From positions 1-50,955 of the forward strand of contig JAGBLH010000219.1 of assembly GCA_017635515.1 (NCBI GenBank): DNA of 50,955 bases. The letters run 5' to 3'. The notes beneath the pieces are model-generated. The model did no database searches, was not told where the DNA came from, and saw only the letters and a program-made list of their open reading frames with translations. Source of the stretch: Selenomonas sp. (GTDB taxonomy: Bacteria; Bacillota; Negativicutes; Selenomonadales; Selenomonadaceae). This document shows positions 1 to 7,264 of the stretch, piece after piece. The position numbers were made by a program, and so were the translations under genes. The stretch's first letter is position 1; each line of letters begins with the position of its first letter.

Positions 1-35
1 ACTTTTTTAGTGGCCTCTGACCGCTTATTTGTCAT
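1..35 (-). CDS. DUF1653 protein, N-terminal part (continues at 50955 if the window is circular)
   Basis: Read on the minus strand from an ATG at 35, this gives 11 codons (MTNKRSEATKK) and then two bases that complete a GTG codon with base 50955. The frame matches the DUF1653 gene that runs off the right end, giving an 81-residue protein. The ATG overlaps the stop of the 28-codon ORF at 32-118 as ATGA, typical of coupled phage genes. It is only a gene if the two window ends are joined, which I infer but cannot prove. Confidence 0.5.
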   Translation of the reverse strand, partial: MTNKRSEATKK

Positions 36-118
36 GCCGTTTTTACGATAAGGCTGTATTTCTCGTACCTGTTTACCCTGAATCCTGCATGGTGTCTATA
101 CTCAGAGCATTTTTTCAT
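32..118 (-). CDS. 28-residue ORF upstream of the DUF1653 gene
   Basis: A short basic ORF (MKKCSEYRHHAGFRV...) that ends in an ATGA overlap with the proposed DUF1653 start. It has no clear Shine-Dalgarno sequence and I do not recognise it. It would be the first gene of the long minus-strand early operon, and its start lies only about 20 bases from the divergent plus-strand gene at 141. The overlap is the main argument that it is translated. Confidence 0.25.
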   Translation of the reverse strand: MKKCSEYRHHAGFRVNRYEKYSLIVKTA

Positions 119-140
119 GCCACTAACTTAATGACATTGG

Positions 141-563
141 GTGGAGGAGTTGACTGATATTTTTGCTCGACACAATTTGAGTAGCCGCGAACTGGCAGTT
201 ATTCTAGAATCCGTTCAGCTTCGCAAAGGCATTACGCTTGCCGACATTCCAGCGGAGCCGAAAAAGATTAAGGCGAATCCGTTAAATGCCGATGAGCAGA
301 AGCAGTTGATAGATACGGCTGAACGGGCGTTGGGCTGTTTGCGTACAATCCGTGATTGCTCAATTCGTGACCACGGCGACAATGATTACGCGAAGATGAT
401 TGATTCCGCTATCAACATCTTTACGAAGATGCGCGAGCAGTGGGCTTTGGCAGTTGGGCATCCACAGGAAATTAGCCGTGATACACTGATGAAAATTGTG
501 GAGGCAACCATATTCCACATGAAGCCGATTATTAAGCAGCAGATTGCTGATGGAAAGTTCTGA
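141..563 (+). CDS. Hypothetical protein, 140 aa
   Basis: Not recognised. A mostly helical, soluble-looking protein with no membrane segment. An in-frame stop at 132-134 limits the start. GTG at 141 gives the full length, and a TTG at 150 sits directly behind GGAGGAG, so the start is uncertain. It opens a run of short, tightly spaced plus-strand genes that continues to 2335. A weak promoter-like pair (TTTACC at 72, TATACT at 97) lies upstream. Codon use looks like that of its neighbours. Confidence 0.6.
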   Translation: MEELTDIFARHNLSSRELAVILESVQLRKGITLADIPAEPKKIKANPLNADEQKQLIDTAERALGCLRTIRDCSIRDHGDNDYAKMIDSAINIFTKMREQWALAVGHPQEISRDTLMKIVEATIFHMKPIIKQQIADGKF

Positions 564-578
564 AGCGGAGGTGTCGGC

Positions 579-803
579 ATGATTTCTGTGATTTTCAAAA
601 CAGAGAATGATGAGGTCGCAAAAGCATCCTATGATTCGGTAGACGCATTGAAAAAAGAATATTGGAGCGACAGCATTGATATGGATGTCCCGCCCAACGA
701 TGCACCTGTGATTCAAGCCGAAGTCGATGGAAAACAGCTTTTTGACGTAGCTATATTTGAAGATGTAATCGTGGCTCTCGGGATTGATAAAAGGGGTAAG
801 TAA
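579..803 (+). CDS. Hypothetical protein, 74 aa
   Basis: Small acidic protein preceded by GGAGG with good spacing (GCGGAGGTGTCGGC before ATG). No known domain seen. It begins 15 bases after the gene at 141 and ends one base before the next likely start (TTG at 805), consistent with one early transcript. Confidence 0.65.
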   Translation: MISVIFKTENDEVAKASYDSVDALKKEYWSDSIDMDVPPNDAPVIQAEVDGKQLFDVAIFEDVIVALGIDKRGK

Positions 804-804
804 G

Positions 805-996
805 TTGGCAGATGAATTGAGCATCAAGGTTGATGATAAAATGTCAGAAGCGGAAATCACAATTCCCGCAGATGGTGCCAAGGCAGTAGCTATGCTCGCA
901 ACTCTGATTCACAATGTTGCTGAAATGACAGATTGGGAAGATGACGAACTGCTGGCGCTTTTGTCAACTGTGATGAATGGCAAGGAGGACGAGTAA
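805..996 (+). CDS. Hypothetical protein, 63 aa, TTG start
   Basis: Small acidic protein (starts MADELSIKVDDKM). I prefer the TTG at 805 over the TTG at 784 because AAGGGG at 791-796 is correctly spaced for it and the previous gene stops at 803. Its end carries the AAGGAGG that serves the next gene. Function unknown. Confidence 0.6.
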   Translation: MADELSIKVDDKMSEAEITIPADGAKAVAMLATLIHNVAEMTDWEDDELLALLSTVMNGKEDE

Positions 997-997
997 A

Positions 998-1393
998 ATG
1001 TATGGGCTGAACCGTGATGAAAAGTTGCGCGACGAGATTATTTTCGGCAAGCATGAGCCAGATAAATACCTCGGTGGTATTCGCAGATTTGAAGGCTTGA
1101 AGATAAGTCAGTTGTTTGACTTGTTCTGCAACCATTTCATTACATGGGATGAACGTCATAACGCGGCCCCTGATTTGCGGGAAATCGTGGGGTACATAGC
1201 AGAGCATCCCGGATATGGAATGTCGGGCTATGCGGTTGCTGCGCAGCGTGATGATTACCGTGTAAGCATTGATGGCTTAGAAAAAGAGGGTGTTGCGATT
1301 ACTAAGCAGGAGCAAGAGGACTTCAAAAAACTGTTTGGGGCTGCTGACGATTTCGAGGCAAGCAGTCGTAGGCTGTATGCGTGGTATGACTGA
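998..1393 (+). CDS. Hypothetical protein, 131 aa
   Basis: Starts at ATG 998 behind AAGGAGG at 982-988; an in-frame ATG at 977 lies upstream of that ribosome site and is unlikely. The sequence is rich in acidic and aromatic residues with no motif I recognise. It is one base downstream of the preceding stop, so probably translationally coupled. Confidence 0.7.
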   Translation: MYGLNRDEKLRDEIIFGKHEPDKYLGGIRRFEGLKISQLFDLFCNHFITWDERHNAAPDLREIVGYIAEHPGYGMSGYAVAAQRDDYRVSIDGLEKEGVAITKQEQEDFKKLFGAADDFEASSRRLYAWYD

Positions 1394-1406
1394 GGAGTAA
1401 TGCAAA

Positions 1407-1652
1407 ATGCGATGGGTAACTTTTTACCACGATGTTATGCACGGCAAAGTCGTGGTTGATTACAAAGAGCATAAAGACAAAGCAGCGGCCACGAAATATT
1501 TTCAGCAGAATTATGCGAAGTATTTTCAGCTTGCACAGAAAATTAAATGCGAATTGCCTATGTGCTACGGCTTTGCATTTAGGGCATATTATGGATGTTC
1601 AATTAGGACATTCAAGTCGAAGTGGGGCGAGTATGAAATTATCGAGGAGTGA
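1407..1652 (+). CDS. Hypothetical protein, 81 aa
   Basis: Short protein rich in Tyr, Lys and Phe (MRWVTFYHDVMHGK...). A GAGGAG site lies 10 to 15 bases upstream. No domain recognised. Part of the same compact cluster of small genes. Confidence 0.65.
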   Translation: MRWVTFYHDVMHGKVVVDYKEHKDKAAATKYFQQNYAKYFQLAQKIKCELPMCYGFAFRAYYGCSIRTFKSKWGEYEIIEE

Positions 1653-1656
1653 AAAG

Positions 1657-1845
1657 ATGATGACGAATCGCCAATGGCTGATTTGGCAGTTAATTGATAT
1701 GAGTGACGAAGAGCTTGTTAAAAAGTGTCCGGGGTTTTTGTGTGATATATGTGCGGATTATATTACACCTGGAAGTGGGCCTTGTATTGCTGACTGCGAT
1801 AAAATACTTATTGACTGGCTCAATCAAGAACACAAGGAGGGCTGA
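1657..1845 (+). CDS. Hypothetical Cys-rich protein, 62 aa
   Basis: Start chosen at ATG 1657, just after GAGGAG and the stop of the previous gene; a much longer upstream extension would overlap that gene entirely. Five cysteines, in CPGFLCDIC and later PC and DC contexts, suggest metal binding or a disulfide fold, but no named zinc-finger family is clear. Followed by AAGGAGGG for the next gene. Confidence 0.65.
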   Translation: MMTNRQWLIWQLIDMSDEELVKKCPGFLCDICADYITPGSGPCIADCDKILIDWLNQEHKEG

Positions 1846-1847
1846 CG

Positions 1848-2072
1848 ATGAAACTATTTAAGAGCAGGGGAAATCCTTGGGAGCCTCCGATATATCACGG
1901 TCGTTATAAAAAACGTCGTGTGCATATACAAAAAGACATCGGACGAGGTTGGTTTTTCGTGATATACGGAAGCAGGAATTTTAATTCGCTGTGGGAGAAT
2001 CTGCGATTCGATTCGCCGGAAGCGGCAAGTGAGGCGGCCATAAAGAGGATTGATGAAGGAGGAAAAGGCTGA
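1848..2072 (+). CDS. Hypothetical basic protein, 74 aa
   Basis: Small basic protein (MKLFKSRGNPWEPP...), likely a compact beta-rich fold judging by alternating hydrophobics. A good AAGGAGGG lies upstream and its stop overlaps the next ATG (TGATG). Function unknown. Confidence 0.65.
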   Translation: MKLFKSRGNPWEPPIYHGRYKKRRVHIQKDIGRGWFFVIYGSRNFNSLWENLRFDSPEAASEAAIKRIDEGGKG

Positions 2073-2335
2073 TGAGCATGAAGGGTAAGAAACTGGCAGT
2101 GCAGCGTGTCACGGACATTTTGAATGCCGAGGCTGACTGCGGCAAGGTTCGCAAGATTTTTGAACTGATGTACCTGGGCCGTGACAGCTATGTGGTTCTG
2201 TTTGAGGCTGATGGCCCGTGGTATGGAGCGTTCATAGCTGAAGGTCATGTCGTAGAAGCGGGCGGCACAGGGAATAAAAACTGCCGGGAGCTTATCGGCG
2301 ACCGACTGATTAACGGCGGCGAGTTTCGCTGGTAA
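2072..2335 (+). CDS. Hypothetical protein, 87 aa
   Basis: Starts in a TGATG overlap with the previous gene and is preceded by AAGGAGG. Contains a predicted beta-strand segment (VVLFEADGPWYGAF). Last gene before the R1 repeat region, so it probably ends the first small-gene operon. Confidence 0.65.
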   Translation: MSMKGKKLAVQRVTDILNAEADCGKVRKIFELMYLGRDSYVVLFEADGPWYGAFIAEGHVVEAGGTGNKNCRELIGDRLINGGEFRW

Positions 2336-2383
2336 AGGCGGTGAAAAACATGAAATATTTTTTGGCTATAAGGGCTTCGCCCT

Positions 2384-2630
2384 GTGCTTTCTCGGTGAAC
2401 ACACCATCGTTGGCAAAATTATCCACAGCCCGCAATCCTTTACCACACAAAGGCTCAGAGAATATCGCTCACATAGCGCGTAATCAATTTTCGTATATTC
2501 TTCTTTAGGCCACCGTCGCAAAAATAACTAGAGGCGCACCAGAAGAATCCAAGAGCTCAAAAATTTACGGCTCATGGACATTTACCCGCTTAGGCGTTTG
2601 ATTGACTATGACACGCTATCATGTTAGAAT
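2384..2630 (+). repeat. Dispersed repeat R1, copy a (with DnaA box and promoter)
   Basis: First of three copies of a non-coding unit of about 250 bp. The other copies are at 37560-37819 (+) and 43537-43807 (-). It follows a small hairpin (AGGGC-TTC-GCCCT, 2371-2383) and begins with GTGCTTTC and GGTGAACA. It holds a perfect DnaA box TTATCCACA at 2419-2427 and the shared block CACACAAAGGCTCAGAGAA. An inverted repeat AGAATAT (2459-2465) / ATATTCT (2495-2501) is kept in all copies. It ends in a promoter. Orientation follows transcription in every copy. It fills the 320-bp gap before the gene at 2657. Confidence 0.85.
2602..2630 (+). promoter_or_regulatory. Promoter at the end of R1 copy a
   Basis: TTGACT at 2602 and TAGAAT at 2625, spacer 17. 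The spacer end (ATGTTAGAATG) matches the motif shared by the other phage promoters of this family (GTGTTAgaATG). It should drive the gene at 2657. Confidence 0.7.
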
Positions 2631-2656
2631 GAAAGTATGGAAAGGACTGTGCAGAA

Positions 2657-2941
2657 ATGATGAATCCATGTATGGTCAAACCAGTTCGTCAGCAGTTGCC
2701 AGACAAGCAGATAGCTGAGAATGTCAGGGCGACTTATGAAAAGGTGCTGGACATCTGTGCACGAAAAGCCATAGAATATGGCAAGGACTGGCGCAAGGAA
2801 TTGAACCCAAGCGGCTGCGCAAGCAATGCACAGCTTTGGATATTGGGCAACTGCCTGGGGCATGACAGCACGTTCGAGACAGACGATGATTTGAAAAAAC
2901 GCATCAAACAGATGCGAAGGGAGGATGGAAACAATGATTAG
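2657..2941 (+). CDS. Hypothetical protein, 94 aa
   Basis: Starts 26 bases after the R1 promoter; a weak GAAAGGA site lies upstream. Sequence MMNPCMVKPVRQQLPDKQIA is followed by a helical region, ending in a charged tail. No recognised domain. Its last eight bases overlap the start of the next gene. Confidence 0.65.
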   Translation: MMNPCMVKPVRQQLPDKQIAENVRATYEKVLDICARKAIEYGKDWRKELNPSGCASNAQLWILGNCLGHDSTFETDDDLKKRIKQMRREDGNND

Positions 2942-3353
2942 GAGTTTTACGCCAAGGCCGTTTGACGGCCTGAACCAAGTGCCTAGCTACGCAAGCAACG
3001 TGAAGGCGTACACGTTGACTGGCAAGGTGACTGTCGGAGGCGGCTTGCCTTATGTGATTACGCTTGCCAAGCTGTCGATAGGCGATTCTGTGAGTGCTGG
3101 CAACCCGCTGGCTCATGCTTCGTTTGAGAGTTTTAATGACCACGGCGAGCGAATGGCAACAGCAAGAGCACGGATGAATGGCCATGAAAGGGAGTTCTCC
3201 GCAGTGAAGAATGCCATGATGGATGTCGGGGTGGAGTTCGCTCCTGTCACACCTTGCGAGCCTGAAAAATTGCTGGAAGGGCTTGGGGACTGGTTCCGCG
3301 AGCAAAATCCGGACATCAAGGAATGTCGCATCGTGTCACAAAGCCGCCATTGA
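2934..3353 (+). CDS. Hypothetical protein, 139 aa
   Basis: Start chosen at ATG 2934 because GGGAGG lies 9 bases upstream; the ATG at 2925 abuts that site. N-terminal beta-rich part (AYTLTGKVTVGGG) and a helical C-terminus. Unknown function. Probably the second and last gene of the R1a-driven operon. Confidence 0.65.
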   Translation: MIRSFTPRPFDGLNQVPSYASNVKAYTLTGKVTVGGGLPYVITLAKLSIGDSVSAGNPLAHASFESFNDHGERMATARARMNGHEREFSAVKNAMMDVGVEFAPVTPCEPEKLLEGLGDWFREQNPDIKECRIVSQSRH

Positions 3354-3417
3354 CGTGGCACTATGCAGGTGATAAAATGATAGCATCGAAAATTACGCAC
3401 AAGCCCGCATGGGCCTG

Positions 3418-3426
3418 TGGTATAAT
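3418..3426 (+). promoter_or_regulatory. Possible extended -10 promoter
   Basis: TGG followed by a perfect TATAAT (3421-3426) in the gap before the DUF488 gene; no good -35 is visible. A short hairpin (GCCC-GCAT-GGGC, near 3403) lies just upstream and could end the previous transcript. Confidence 0.4.
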
Positions 3427-3504
3427 CATGTTATCAGCATCCGACGATACTGCGAAGTGTGAAGTGTGCAGAGCGAAGAAAATGCGGTACGAGGAGTGAT
3501 GACT

Positions 3505-4308
3505 ATGATTTATACAAGCCGGTTTTCAAACCCGGAGCTAAGCAGCGGGAACTATACGGTGGTCGGCATTGTCAGAGGGCTGCCAAGGTTTAAGCTGAAG
3601 TACGAACGGGCTGGAAACATCATCGACATTGCCCCGCCGAGGGAGCTGTTCAACATTTACGATCGTGACGAGTTCACGCCACCGTATATGGAACATCTCG
3701 ACCGTCTCGGTGTGGAAAGAATCTCAGCTCAGTTGCGAAAGTATACCGAGCTAGGCAAAGATGTCGTCCTGTGTTGTTATGAGGATGTGCGAAAGCCGAA
3801 TGAATGGTGTCATCGGCTGGTGTTCGCGTCATGGTGGATGAAGCGAACGGGGCAAGTCATTCCAGAACTGAAGGACGATTCGCCTGTCAAGGGCGTGAAG
3901 AAAAAGACGGTCGAAGAACCCGAAATCAAGCAAGAGGAACTGAATTTTTCAGAAGAAAAGCCTCCTGCTGTTGTCGAAGAAAAGCTGCTCGTTAAGGCCA
4001 TCTACTCATTGTGGCATGACGAGAATGGCTGGCAAGGCGGAGATATGTACTATCAGGTTGACCGCGCTACTGGCAAGAAAGCGAGAATCGCTGATGCCGT
4101 AGCTCTTGACCTGCTGGCACAAGGAAAAGCTGAATTGCTGAAAGACGATGACTCGAAGGCAAAAATCAGATTAGTGCTTTCCCGTGATCCCGCCAACAAA
4201 GCGTTTTGGGTTGACCGAAAGGGCAATGAACGAGAAATGGATATTGAAAGCGCAGTCGAAATGCTGAAAAACGGCAAGGCTCGCGTTCAACATATAACGC
4301 TGGAATGA
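3505..4308 (+). CDS. DUF488-domain protein, 267 aa
   Basis: The first about 130 residues match the DUF488 pattern: an N-terminal strand after a Tyr/Thr-Ser-Arg-Phe motif (IYTSRFSNPEL), then LCCYEDVRKP and EWCHRLVFASWW, the Cys/His-containing signature of the family. A Lys/Glu linker (about 130-165) leads to two roughly 45-residue similar segments (WHDENGWQGGDMYYQVD and the C-terminal VLSRDPANKAFWVDRKG). Biochemical role of DUF488 is not settled. Start chosen at ATG 3505, 8 bases behind GAGGAG, rather than ATG 3499. It sits upstream of the methyltransferase-like and ParB genes, so a DNA-modification or anti-host role is possible but is inference. Confidence 0.75.
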   Translation: MIYTSRFSNPELSSGNYTVVGIVRGLPRFKLKYERAGNIIDIAPPRELFNIYDRDEFTPPYMEHLDRLGVERISAQLRKYTELGKDVVLCCYEDVRKPNEWCHRLVFASWWMKRTGQVIPELKDDSPVKGVKKKTVEEPEIKQEELNFSEEKPPAVVEEKLLVKAIYSLWHDENGWQGGDMYYQVDRATGKKARIADAVALDLLAQGKAELLKDDDSKAKIRLVLSRDPANKAFWVDRKGNEREMDIESAVEMLKNGKARVQHITLE

Positions 4309-4330
4309 TAATCCAGCAAAACTGAATAAA

Positions 4331-4406
4331 CCGTCGATAGCTTAGTGTCAAAGCACCCGACTCTTTATCGGGAGGACGCAGTGTTCGATTCCTGCTCGGC
4401 GGACCA
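4331..4406 (+). tRNA. Degenerate tRNA-Lys(CTT)-like gene
   Basis: A 76-base cloverleaf-like sequence with a perfect 7-bp acceptor stem (CCGTCGA with TCGGCGG, one G-U), discriminator A and encoded CCA. The D stem is GCTT/AAGC. The anticodon stem is CCCGA/TCGGG with loop CTCTTTA, so the anticodon reads CTT. Oddities are no GG pair in the D loop, T instead of a purine at position 37, and one extra base in the T arm (GCAGTG before TTCGATT). It may be a decaying or atypical phage tRNA. It is followed at once by a strong hairpin. Confidence 0.55.
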
Positions 4407-4414
4407 GAAAATGA

Positions 4415-4446
4415 AGCCCCGGCTATATTGGCCGGGGCTGTTATAT
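4415..4446 (+). terminator. Hairpin after the tRNA-like gene
   Basis: Nine-base-pair GC-rich stem (AGCCCCGGC with GCCGGGGCT, loop TATATTG) followed by GTTATATT. Likely a terminator or tRNA 3' processing boundary; the T run is weak. Confidence 0.55.
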
Positions 4447-4471
4447 TGCTTAGAGGAAAGGACAGGTTTGC

Positions 4472-5899
4472 ATGGCGAAATTCCAAAATCCAGGGACGTT
4501 TTTCCTTGGTACGCTAGTGCCATCGGAACAAAAATTCCTGAAGACGCTGATTACGAATGCGGCCCGCAATGGGTACACAAGATTTGTGGAGCCGTGCGCT
4601 GGCGCTTTTGCCATGTCGCATCTTGCTACGCAAGCTGGGTTCAAGCCGAACCAGATTGAAGCGTCTGACGTGTCAATGTTCACGTCGATTATGGGCTATG
4701 CAATAACTGGTCAGTCGCTGGAAGAATTGGAGCTGCGGGCGAACGGCTTTACTAATGAGGAGTTGCTTGACCCGGCAGTCGCGCTTTACGCATGGAAGTA
4801 TCTCAGCATGGTAAAGAATGCTGGCAAGGATTACTTCTACAACTACATGGTTGACATGGAGCAAAGACGCGAGGAGCATATTAAATTCCTTCGCGAACAG
4901 CTTGATAGGGCCAGAAGTATTCTCGGTGGCATGAGCTACCGTGCGCTCGATATGTGGAAGCACATGGATGAGGTGCTTGATGACCCTCATGCTCTTGTGA
5001 TTGCAAACCCGCCAACATACCTGGCTGGGTTTGAAAAGTATTATGACACTGGCGGGAACATGACGTGGAAGGAACCGGAATATGGAATGTTTGACCCGAA
5101 GACGGGCTTGAAGCAGTTCATGGACTTGGTTAAAGACGCGAAGTGCTTGGTGCTTTGCTACGAGGAAAATGTCCCCGGAGCCACCGCAGGTTCTCCTGTG
5201 TTTGCAAGGTATGGCGTAAGAAATGGCGTGAACGTATATTTGACGACGAACCGCCCGGATGAAGCCGTTGAATTGGCAGAAGGCAAGAAAATTGACAGGC
5301 CAAACGAGTCAGAATTGCTGCCTCTCGATTGCCCTATGCTGCCTATTGATTATGAGATACAGGAAACCTCCGACATTCAAGTTTGCCGGATTGAGTCGAA
5401 GTCAGCGCAGTATTACCGCAAGCTGTGGACGCATAATTTCACGGGGGCGGCTGCGCAGATAAACATAGCTTTGTTCATCGACAAAAAAATTGCCGGTGTT
5501 TTTGGTTTGGATAAAGCAGCCCTGACGATGGGAGCTTTTGGCGGACTGGTATCAGATTCCGTTTTTGTGATGTATGGAATGACAGTCCCGCATAGGGTTT
5601 ACCGCTTGAATCGTTTGCTGACGATGGTAGCACAGAATAGGCAATTCATTCTCGGACTTTGCACAGACTTGGAGCGCGAAAAAGCAAAAACGCTCAAAAC
5701 AGTGCAGATGACAAAGTACCCTGAAGCGAAAGAAATGCGTGGCATTATGAAGCTGACGAAACGGGAAAAAGACCCAAAGTTTGGTTATCGACTGACCTAT
5801 GTGTCAGAGCTGAAAGACAGAACTGAAAAGCAGACGTTGATTGAATGGCTCAGGAGGGAAAAGAAGTGGAGAACGGAACGGGCGAAAAGCAAAAAATAG
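4472..5899 (+). CDS. DNA methyltransferase-like protein, possible Mom-like C-terminal domain
   Basis: The N-terminal half looks like an N6-adenine-type SAM-dependent methyltransferase: a motif-I-like FVEPCAGAFA at residues 38-47 and a motif-IV-like IANPPT at 178-182, where Dam-type enzymes have DPPY. NPPT is altered enough that catalysis is not certain. From about residue 300 a second domain begins (YYRKLWTHNFTG, then NIALFIDKKIAGVFG, HRVYRLNRLLTMVAQN). It reminds me of acyltransferase-like Mom proteins of phage Mu, but that is recognition from memory, not a search. The ParB gene overlaps its end. Likely role: DNA modification or protection from restriction. Good GAGGAAAGGA ribosome site before ATG 4472. 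Confidence 0.6.
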   Translation: MAKFQNPGTFFLGTLVPSEQKFLKTLITNAARNGYTRFVEPCAGAFAMSHLATQAGFKPNQIEASDVSMFTSIMGYAITGQSLEELELRANGFTNEELLDPAVALYAWKYLSMVKNAGKDYFYNYMVDMEQRREEHIKFLREQLDRARSILGGMSYRALDMWKHMDEVLDDPHALVIANPPTYLAGFEKYYDTGGNMTWKEPEYGMFDPKTGLKQFMDLVKDAKCLVLCYEENVPGATAGSPVFARYGVRNGVNVYLTTNRPDEAVELAEGKKIDRPNESELLPLDCPMLPIDYEIQETSDIQVCRIESKSAQYYRKLWTHNFTGAAAQINIALFIDKKIAGVFGLDKAALTMGAFGGLVSDSVFVMYGMTVPHRVYRLNRLLTMVAQNRQFILGLCTDLEREKAKTLKTVQMTKYPEAKEMRGIMKLTKREKDPKFGYRLTYVSELKDRTEKQTLIEWLRREKKWRTERAKSKK

Positions 5900-6786
5900 A
5901 ATATGAGAAAATAGCTGACATGGGTTCAGGCTTGGTTATCGCAAAGGTAGCTGCAAACCATATTCGTGAGCAGGACATCAATGCTCGCATTATGAAGACG
6001 GAGATGCAAAAGCAGTTGACCGATAACATCAAAAAACGTGGTCAGCTAGAATCTCTCCCGTTCTGCGCATTGACGCAGGATGATACGAGGATTGAGATTA
6101 TTTCTGGGCATCACAGAATACGCTCCGGCAAGGATGCTGGATTGAAAGAGTTTTATGTTATTCTTGATGTGAGTGGGCTGAATCGCTCGAAAATAACGGC
6201 AAAGCAGATTGCTCATAATGCAATTTCCGGTTTCGATGATCAGTCCACTTTGAAGGAACTGGCGAAGCTACTTGACGATGTGGACGACATGATTGAATCG
6301 TATGCCGGAAAAGATGTGCTGGCTGAAGTGCATGAGGACATTGACAAGTATCTGAGTCCAGTTATGACTTTCGAGTGGAAGAACATCGTGTTTACGTTCC
6401 TGCCGCACCAGATAAACGACATGGACAAGCTCATCGAGGCTGTGAAGCGTATGTCACCGGATTGCGTTGGTGTGGCAAGCATCGAGGAATATAAGCCATT
6501 CCTTGAGGCGCTGGCAAAATACCAGGGCTTCGCAGATGTGAAGAATATCGGGGCTGCAATCCATGCTATGACCAAGCTGACGTTGCAAGCGATGGACGAG
6601 GCTGGCTATACAGGCGAGGAACAGTGGGTGCAGATGACTAGCATCTTCGGTTCAAATGCCTTGCCGCAGGAATCGGCTGACATCATTTCCAAAGCCGTAA
6701 AGAAGATGATTGACGAGGAAGGGCTAGACCCGAAAAACAAACTAGACTTCCTCCGCATCCTGTCAGAAAAGTATCTGGGTGATTGA
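5866..6786 (+). CDS. ParB/Srx-fold nuclease-like protein
   Basis: The N-terminal about 130 residues contain the ParB-N core: a basic strand, a Gln-Leu-Glu segment (KKRGQLESLPF) and the signature SGHHRIRSGKDAG. The C-terminal part is helical and not recognised. GTG at 5866 is chosen because AGGAGGG is correctly spaced upstream; an in-frame ATG at 5845 precedes that site. It overlaps the methyltransferase-like gene by 34 bases. Phage ParB-fold proteins near terminase genes are common and are thought to act on DNA during modification or packaging; no partner ParA is present, so partition is unlikely. Confidence 0.75.
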   Translation: MENGTGEKQKIEYEKIADMGSGLVIAKVAANHIREQDINARIMKTEMQKQLTDNIKKRGQLESLPFCALTQDDTRIEIISGHHRIRSGKDAGLKEFYVILDVSGLNRSKITAKQIAHNAISGFDDQSTLKELAKLLDDVDDMIESYAGKDVLAEVHEDIDKYLSPVMTFEWKNIVFTFLPHQINDMDKLIEAVKRMSPDCVGVASIEEYKPFLEALAKYQGFADVKNIGAAIHAMTKLTLQAMDEAGYTGEEQWVQMTSIFGSNALPQESADIISKAVKKMIDEEGLDPKNKLDFLRILSEKYLGD

Positions 6787-7264
6787 GGTGGGAATCGGTG
6801 TTTATAAAGAGTGGATAGAGGGCAAAGGTCTTGAAATGGTTTGCAAGTGGGCAAAACTTGGTTTGACCGACCAGCAAATCATCAAGAAAATGGGCATAAA
6901 AGAACGAACCTTTTATTCGTGGCAGACGAAGTATCCTCAATTTCAGAAAGCGTTGAGGGAAGCGAAAACCGAGCCGAACCTGGACATCGAAACTTCGATG
7001 ATTGACCTTGCTTGCGGACGCGCCTATGTCGAAGAAATCAAATCAACGATTGACCCTGAATCTGGGAAAATCTTGAAAATAGAAAAGGTGAAGAAGCAGA
7101 TACCTCCCAACGCTACGATGCAGATTTTCCTTGCGAAAAATCGCTTGAGGGACAAATACCGCGACTATTGCCCTGTCAATGATAGCGAGCAAATCGACGA
7201 AAATGCACAGCAGGACGTTCAGATTTACTTGCCGGACAATGGGAGTGGTAAAGATGATTCTTAA
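6779..7264 (+). CDS. terS: Terminase small subunit
   Basis: 161 residues with an N-terminal helix-turn-helix (LGLTDQQIIKKMGIKERTFY) followed by helical sequence and an acidic tail, as in small terminase subunits that recognise phage DNA for packaging. The start is GTG at 6779 or GTG at 6788; neither has a strong ribosome site, and the gene overlaps the end of the ParB gene. It directly precedes and overlaps the large subunit. Confidence 0.8.
   Translation: MIEVGIGVYKEWIEGKGLEMVCKWAKLGLTDQQIIKKMGIKERTFYSWQTKYPQFQKALREAKTEPNLDIETSMIDLACGRAYVEEIKSTIDPESGKILKIEKVKKQIPPNATMQIFLAKNRLRDKYRDYCPVNDSEQIDENAQQDVQIYLPDNGSGKDDS

Noticed and set aside
2350..2508. 52-codon ORF inside R1 copy a
   Set aside because: It lies across a non-coding repeat. 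The other two copies change the frame by insertions and deletions, so protein coding is not conserved.
4331..4406. Use of the tRNA-like gene as an attachment site
   Set aside because: Serine integrases do not usually use tRNA genes, and it is far from the integrase.
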